This document shows, one piece after another, positions 61,611 to 64,000 of a stretch of 64,000 nt of DNA (position 1 is its first letter; every line of letters starts with the position of its first letter). The notes below the pieces were generated by a model. That model was not told where the DNA came from, made no database searches, and was given only the letters and a program-made list of their open reading frames with translations. Both the position numbers and the translations under genes were made by a program. The DNA is from Streptomyces niger (GTDB lineage Bacteria > Actinomycetota > Actinomycetes > Streptomycetales > Streptomycetaceae): positions 62,001-126,000 of the forward strand of contig NZ_JOFQ01000019.1 in assembly GCF_000718305.1 (NCBI RefSeq). Direction: 5' to 3'.

Positions 61611-62485
61611 GGGGATTCGGGCCTCGGTGCGGTCCGGTCGGGGCGGGCTTCTTCGGGAGTCACGGCGTGGATGTGCCAGGGCGGACGGGCCGTCAGCAGG
61701 GCGTGCAGCAGCGTGTCGGAGTGCGCGGCGGGCACGGTGAGTCGGGTCGTGCCGTCCGGGCCGGGTGCGGTGGTGGGCGCCCCGGGGAGGCCGGCGGGCG
61801 GGTCGGCGCCGGGCGGTCCCTGCGCCACGACGGTGACGCACGGCCCCGTGGTGGCCCCTGCCGCGCGCGTGGCCGTCTCCTGCGGCCGCAGGCCCGCGTC
61901 CACGACCCGGTAGCAGGCATCCGCGGCACCGGCCAGGCGCGCCGGGTCGTGGTCCACGAAGACGACGGTGCCACCTGCCGTGACGCGCTCGGCCACCGCG
62001 CGGTCCAGGGTGCCCCGCGCCGTGCGGTCCAGGCCGGTCCACGCCTCGTCCAGGACGAGCAGTTCGGGCTCGGCGAGCAGCGCCTGGGCCACGGCGACCT
62101 TCTGGCTGGTGCCCTTGGAGAGCTCGGCGAGCGGCGTACGGGCGTGGCCGGCCGCCCCGAAGCGCTCCAGCCACTCCGTGGCCCGGCGGGCGGGCTCGGC
62201 GCCGCGCAGCCCGTGGACGCGCCCGAGGTGGCTGAGGTACTCGAGGGCGGTGAACGGCAGTGCGGCGGGGAAGCGCTCCGGTACGTACGCGGTACGGGGG
62301 CGCCCCGTGACACGGCCCGTACTGGGCGCGTCGATGCCGGCGCACAGGCGCAGCAGCGTGGATTTGCCGCTGCCGTTCGTGCCCTCGAAGCGCAGCAGCG
62401 CGCCGCGCGGCACTTCGAGGTCGACGTCGCGCAGCACCCAGGGGCCGCGCAGCCCGTACCGCCGCCCGACCTTGTGCAGCTTCAT
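61607..62485 (-). CDS. ABC transporter ATP-binding protein (exporter type)
   Basis: 292-residue ATPase. Walker A EGTNGSGKST, atypical signature LSKGTSQKVAVAQALL, Walker B LLVLDEAWTGLD in which the usual DEP is DEA, and switch His in VVFVDHDPARL. The signature and short Q-loop region resemble CcmA- and lantibiotic-immunity-like exporters. About 90 extra C-terminal residues are Thr/Pro-rich. ATG at 62485; a TTG directly before it is in frame. Coupled to the membrane subunit downstream. Confidence 0.88.
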   Translation of the reverse strand: MKLHKVGRRYGLRGPWVLRDVDLEVPRGALLRFEGTNGSGKSTLLRLCAGIDAPSTGRVTGRPRTAYVPERFPAALPFTALEYLSHLGRVHGLRGAEPARRATEWLERFGAAGHARTPLAELSKGTSQKVAVAQALLAEPELLVLDEAWTGLDRTARGTLDRAVAERVTAGGTVVFVDHDPARLAGAADACYRVVDAGLRPQETATRAAGATTGPCVTVVAQGPPGADPPAGLPGAPTTAPGPDGTTRLTVPAAHSDTLLHALLTARPPWHIHAVTPEEARPDRTAPRPESP

Positions 62486-62518
62486 CAAGGGATCCGCTTT
62501 CGTGCCGGCGCTCGGTCC

Positions 62519-63211
62519 TCAGCCGTTGGAGGCCGTGGCGGGCTTGGCCTCGCTCGGGCGCACGATCACGAAGCCCTCTCCGTCGAGACGCAGTTGTACG
62601 GCCTCCCCCGAGCCGCCGCGGATCATCGATCCGACGCTCTGGGAGCGGTGCAGCGAGGTCGCCAGGGAGGCGCTCCAACCGACCACCGCGTCGGTGTCGA
62701 CGAACACCGGCATCTGCGGGCTGACGGGGATGACGATCGGGTTGCCCTCGCACATCACACCGAGCCGGCCGTGCCCGGTGAACACGGAGTTGAAGAGTCC
62801 CCCGCCGGTCATGCCGGCACCCTTCACGACCTTTATCTCGTAGGACAGCGTGGGGTCGAAGCAGAGGATGTTGCGCCCGTTGAGGGTGATGCTGTCACCG
62901 GGGGCGAGATCGACGACGAAGCAGTTCTGCGCCTCGTGCGCGAACCACACCTCGCCCTGGCCGCGCACGGCCATCAGGGCCAGCCCTTCCCCGGTGACCG
63001 CACGCTTGAGGAATTTGCCCACCCCCTGGCCCTGCTTCTCGAACTGGAGGTTGCCGCGGAAGGCGACCATGGAGCCCTGGCGCGCGTAGCACTCACCGTC
63101 CACCGCGTACTTGATGGACTTGGCGTTCTGCAGCGTCATGCCGGGGGTGGTGGCCTGCGTGACCAAGTGCTCGGACGAGAACAGTTCGCTCTGCATGAAG
63201 AGGATGATCAC
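62519..63211 (-). CDS. AIM24 family protein
   Basis: Conserved beta-rich protein of 230 residues (TRAP-like double-stranded beta-helix). Characteristic segments: VAFRGNLQFEKQGQGVGKFLKRAVTGEGLALMAVRGQGEVWFA and ITLNGRNILCFDPTLSYEIKVVKGAGMTGGGLFNSVFTGHGRL. Eukaryotic AIM24 helps organise the mitochondrial inner membrane; the bacterial role is unknown. GTG at 63211 is chosen because GGAGGGA is 11 bases upstream; ATG at 63196 is the alternative (225 residues). It may be co-transcribed with the ABC exporter 33 bp downstream. Confidence 0.85.
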   Translation of the reverse strand: MIILFMQSELFSSEHLVTQATTPGMTLQNAKSIKYAVDGECYARQGSMVAFRGNLQFEKQGQGVGKFLKRAVTGEGLALMAVRGQGEVWFAHEAQNCFVVDLAPGDSITLNGRNILCFDPTLSYEIKVVKGAGMTGGGLFNSVFTGHGRLGVMCEGNPIVIPVSPQMPVFVDTDAVVGWSASLATSLHRSQSVGSMIRGGSGEAVQLRLDGEGFVIVRPSEAKPATASNG

Positions 63212-63305
63212 CCGGAACGTTTCCCTCCGCCAAGAGCGGCCGGGCGGACGGCGGGCCCGACCGCCTCTTCGGGGGAATGTCGGTGGCGGCTGGCAGACTG
63301 AATCC

Positions 63306-64000
63306 GTGAGCAACACCGAGACCACCGTGAGCAGCACCGACACTCCTGGCACCCCGGCCGCGGCCGACAGCGGGCCGCCGTCCGGCGATCCGCGCCGTAC
63401 GGAGACCGACCGCGACGCGGCACCGCAGTTCGTGCTGCCGCTGGTCGTCCACCTGGAGAAGACCGCACCGCCGGCGCGTACGGACGCGCTGGAGACGGCT
63501 GCGCGGGCGGTCCTCGTGCTGCTCTCGGACGAGCGGGCGCACGGCGAGGGTGAGTGGGCCGCGGCCGTGCGGGACTGGCAGGACGCCCGGATCCGCAAGG
63601 TGGTGCGGCGAGCGCGGGGCTCCGAGTGGCGCCGGGCGGCGGCGTTGCCGGGCATCACGGTCGACGGCGGCTCCGCCGAGGTGCGGGTCTTCCCGCCGGT
63701 GCCGCTGGACGGCTGGCCCAAGGAGCTCGCCAAGCTCCAGGTCTCGGGGACCGAGCTGGACGACCCGGAGCCGCCGGCCGCGCCCGACCCGGCCGGGCCG
63801 GTGCTGTGGCTGAGCCCGGACCTGGAGATGTCGGCGGGCAAGGCGATGGCCCAGGCGGGCCACGGCGCGCAGCTCGCGTGGTGGGAGCTGTCCGGGGCCG
63901 AGCGGGCGGCCTGGCGCGCGGCCGGCTTCCCGCTGGCCGTCCGTACGGCGGACGCGGACCACTGGGCGGAGCTGACGCGCAGCGGCCTCCCCGTCGTCCG
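63306..64000 (+). CDS. Peptidyl-tRNA hydrolase, PTH2 family (cut by window edge)
   Basis: The 3' end lies beyond the window; 231 codons are visible. After a low-complexity start, residues about 40-160 form a domain with QFVLPLVVHLEKTAPP and helical segments. The PTH2 core begins near residue 160: VLWLSPDLEMSAGKAMAQAGHGAQLAWWE, where K and the AQxxH pattern are the catalytic region of PTH2 enzymes, which release tRNA from dropped-off peptidyl-tRNA. Two GTG starts are possible (63306 and 63327). Divergent from the AIM24 gene. Confidence 0.85.
   Translation, partial: MSNTETTVSSTDTPGTPAAADSGPPSGDPRRTETDRDAAPQFVLPLVVHLEKTAPPARTDALETAARAVLVLLSDERAHGEGEWAAAVRDWQDARIRKVVRRARGSEWRRAAALPGITVDGGSAEVRVFPPVPLDGWPKELAKLQVSGTELDDPEPPAAPDPAGPVLWLSPDLEMSAGKAMAQAGHGAQLAWWELSGAERAAWRAAGFPLAVRTADADHWAELTRSGLPVV

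Overview
The window is very GC-rich DNA with almost complete strand-switching gene coverage, GTG as a frequent start codon, strong G/C at third codon positions, twin-arginine signal peptides and Streptomyces-type families (SAV2148-like HEPN protein, DUF1707-FHA protein, MsiK-dependent sugar transporters, DasR-like operator). It is best read as chromosomal DNA of a Streptomyces or close relative. I see no rRNA, tRNA, CRISPR array, phage gene, transposase or plasmid function; both window ends cut through normal chromosome, and the last gene (peptidyl-tRNA hydrolase) runs off the right edge.

Layout. 0.1-3.9 kb: sulfonate-type ABC transporter operon (binding lipoprotein, ATPase, permease) followed by a CbiX/SirB-like chelatase, i.e. 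sulfur uptake plus siroheme supply. 3.9-16 kb: a Cys-rich pentapeptide-repeat protein, then a large pentose-scavenging divergon. Six genes on the minus strand (enolase-superfamily sugar-acid dehydratase, zinc dehydrogenase, ChvE/GguAB-like sugar ABC transporter, aldose mutarotase) face two plus-strand secreted glycosidases (GH51 arabinofuranosidase, GH43). The shared 232-bp control region carries an 18-bp near-palindrome and a related second site. 16-19 kb: DUF1232 protein, LacI regulator, secreted subtilisin-like protease. 19-22.3 kb: second sugar ABC importer without its own ATPase.

22.7-28.5 kb: small-molecule enzymes and orphans (APH-like kinase, methyltransferase, VOC protein, DnaQ-like exonuclease, SDR, HEPN protein), with several tandem repeats between genes. 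28.9-38.8 kb: alpha-glucan to trehalose block (glgX, treY, treZ) with an MFS transporter, an FHA protein and a GNAT between them. 39-42 kb: secreted chitinase plus GH55 beta-1,3-glucanase-like protein, 12 bp apart, behind a DasR-type operator: a compact fungal-wall-degrading unit. 42-45.8 kb: NCS1 permease, divergent PucR regulator, small orphan.

45.8-64 kb: two split LigD-type NHEJ genes facing away from each other, isochorismatase-like hydrolase divergent from a GlxA-type regulator, msrB, murC, a LuxR/HisKA_3 two-component pair divergent from an FtsX-type ABC transporter, a protein with a collagen-like tail, a RibD-like reductase, an AFG1/ZapE ATPase, a PhoX-family protein, a zinc-ribbon protein, a small ABC exporter, an AIM24 protein and the truncated PTH2 gene. 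Many gene pairs are translationally coupled by 1- or 4-bp overlaps, and nearly every convergent junction has a clear hairpin.

No wholly new system is proven here. The strongest leads are the arabinose divergon with its operator pair and apparently non-phosphorylative enzymes, the chitinase/GH55 unit under a dre-like site, the 18-bp-stem hairpin element at 56.04 kb, the 3 x 51-bp and 23/16-bp intergenic repeats, and the collagen-tailed orphan. Start sites and hairpins were judged by eye only.
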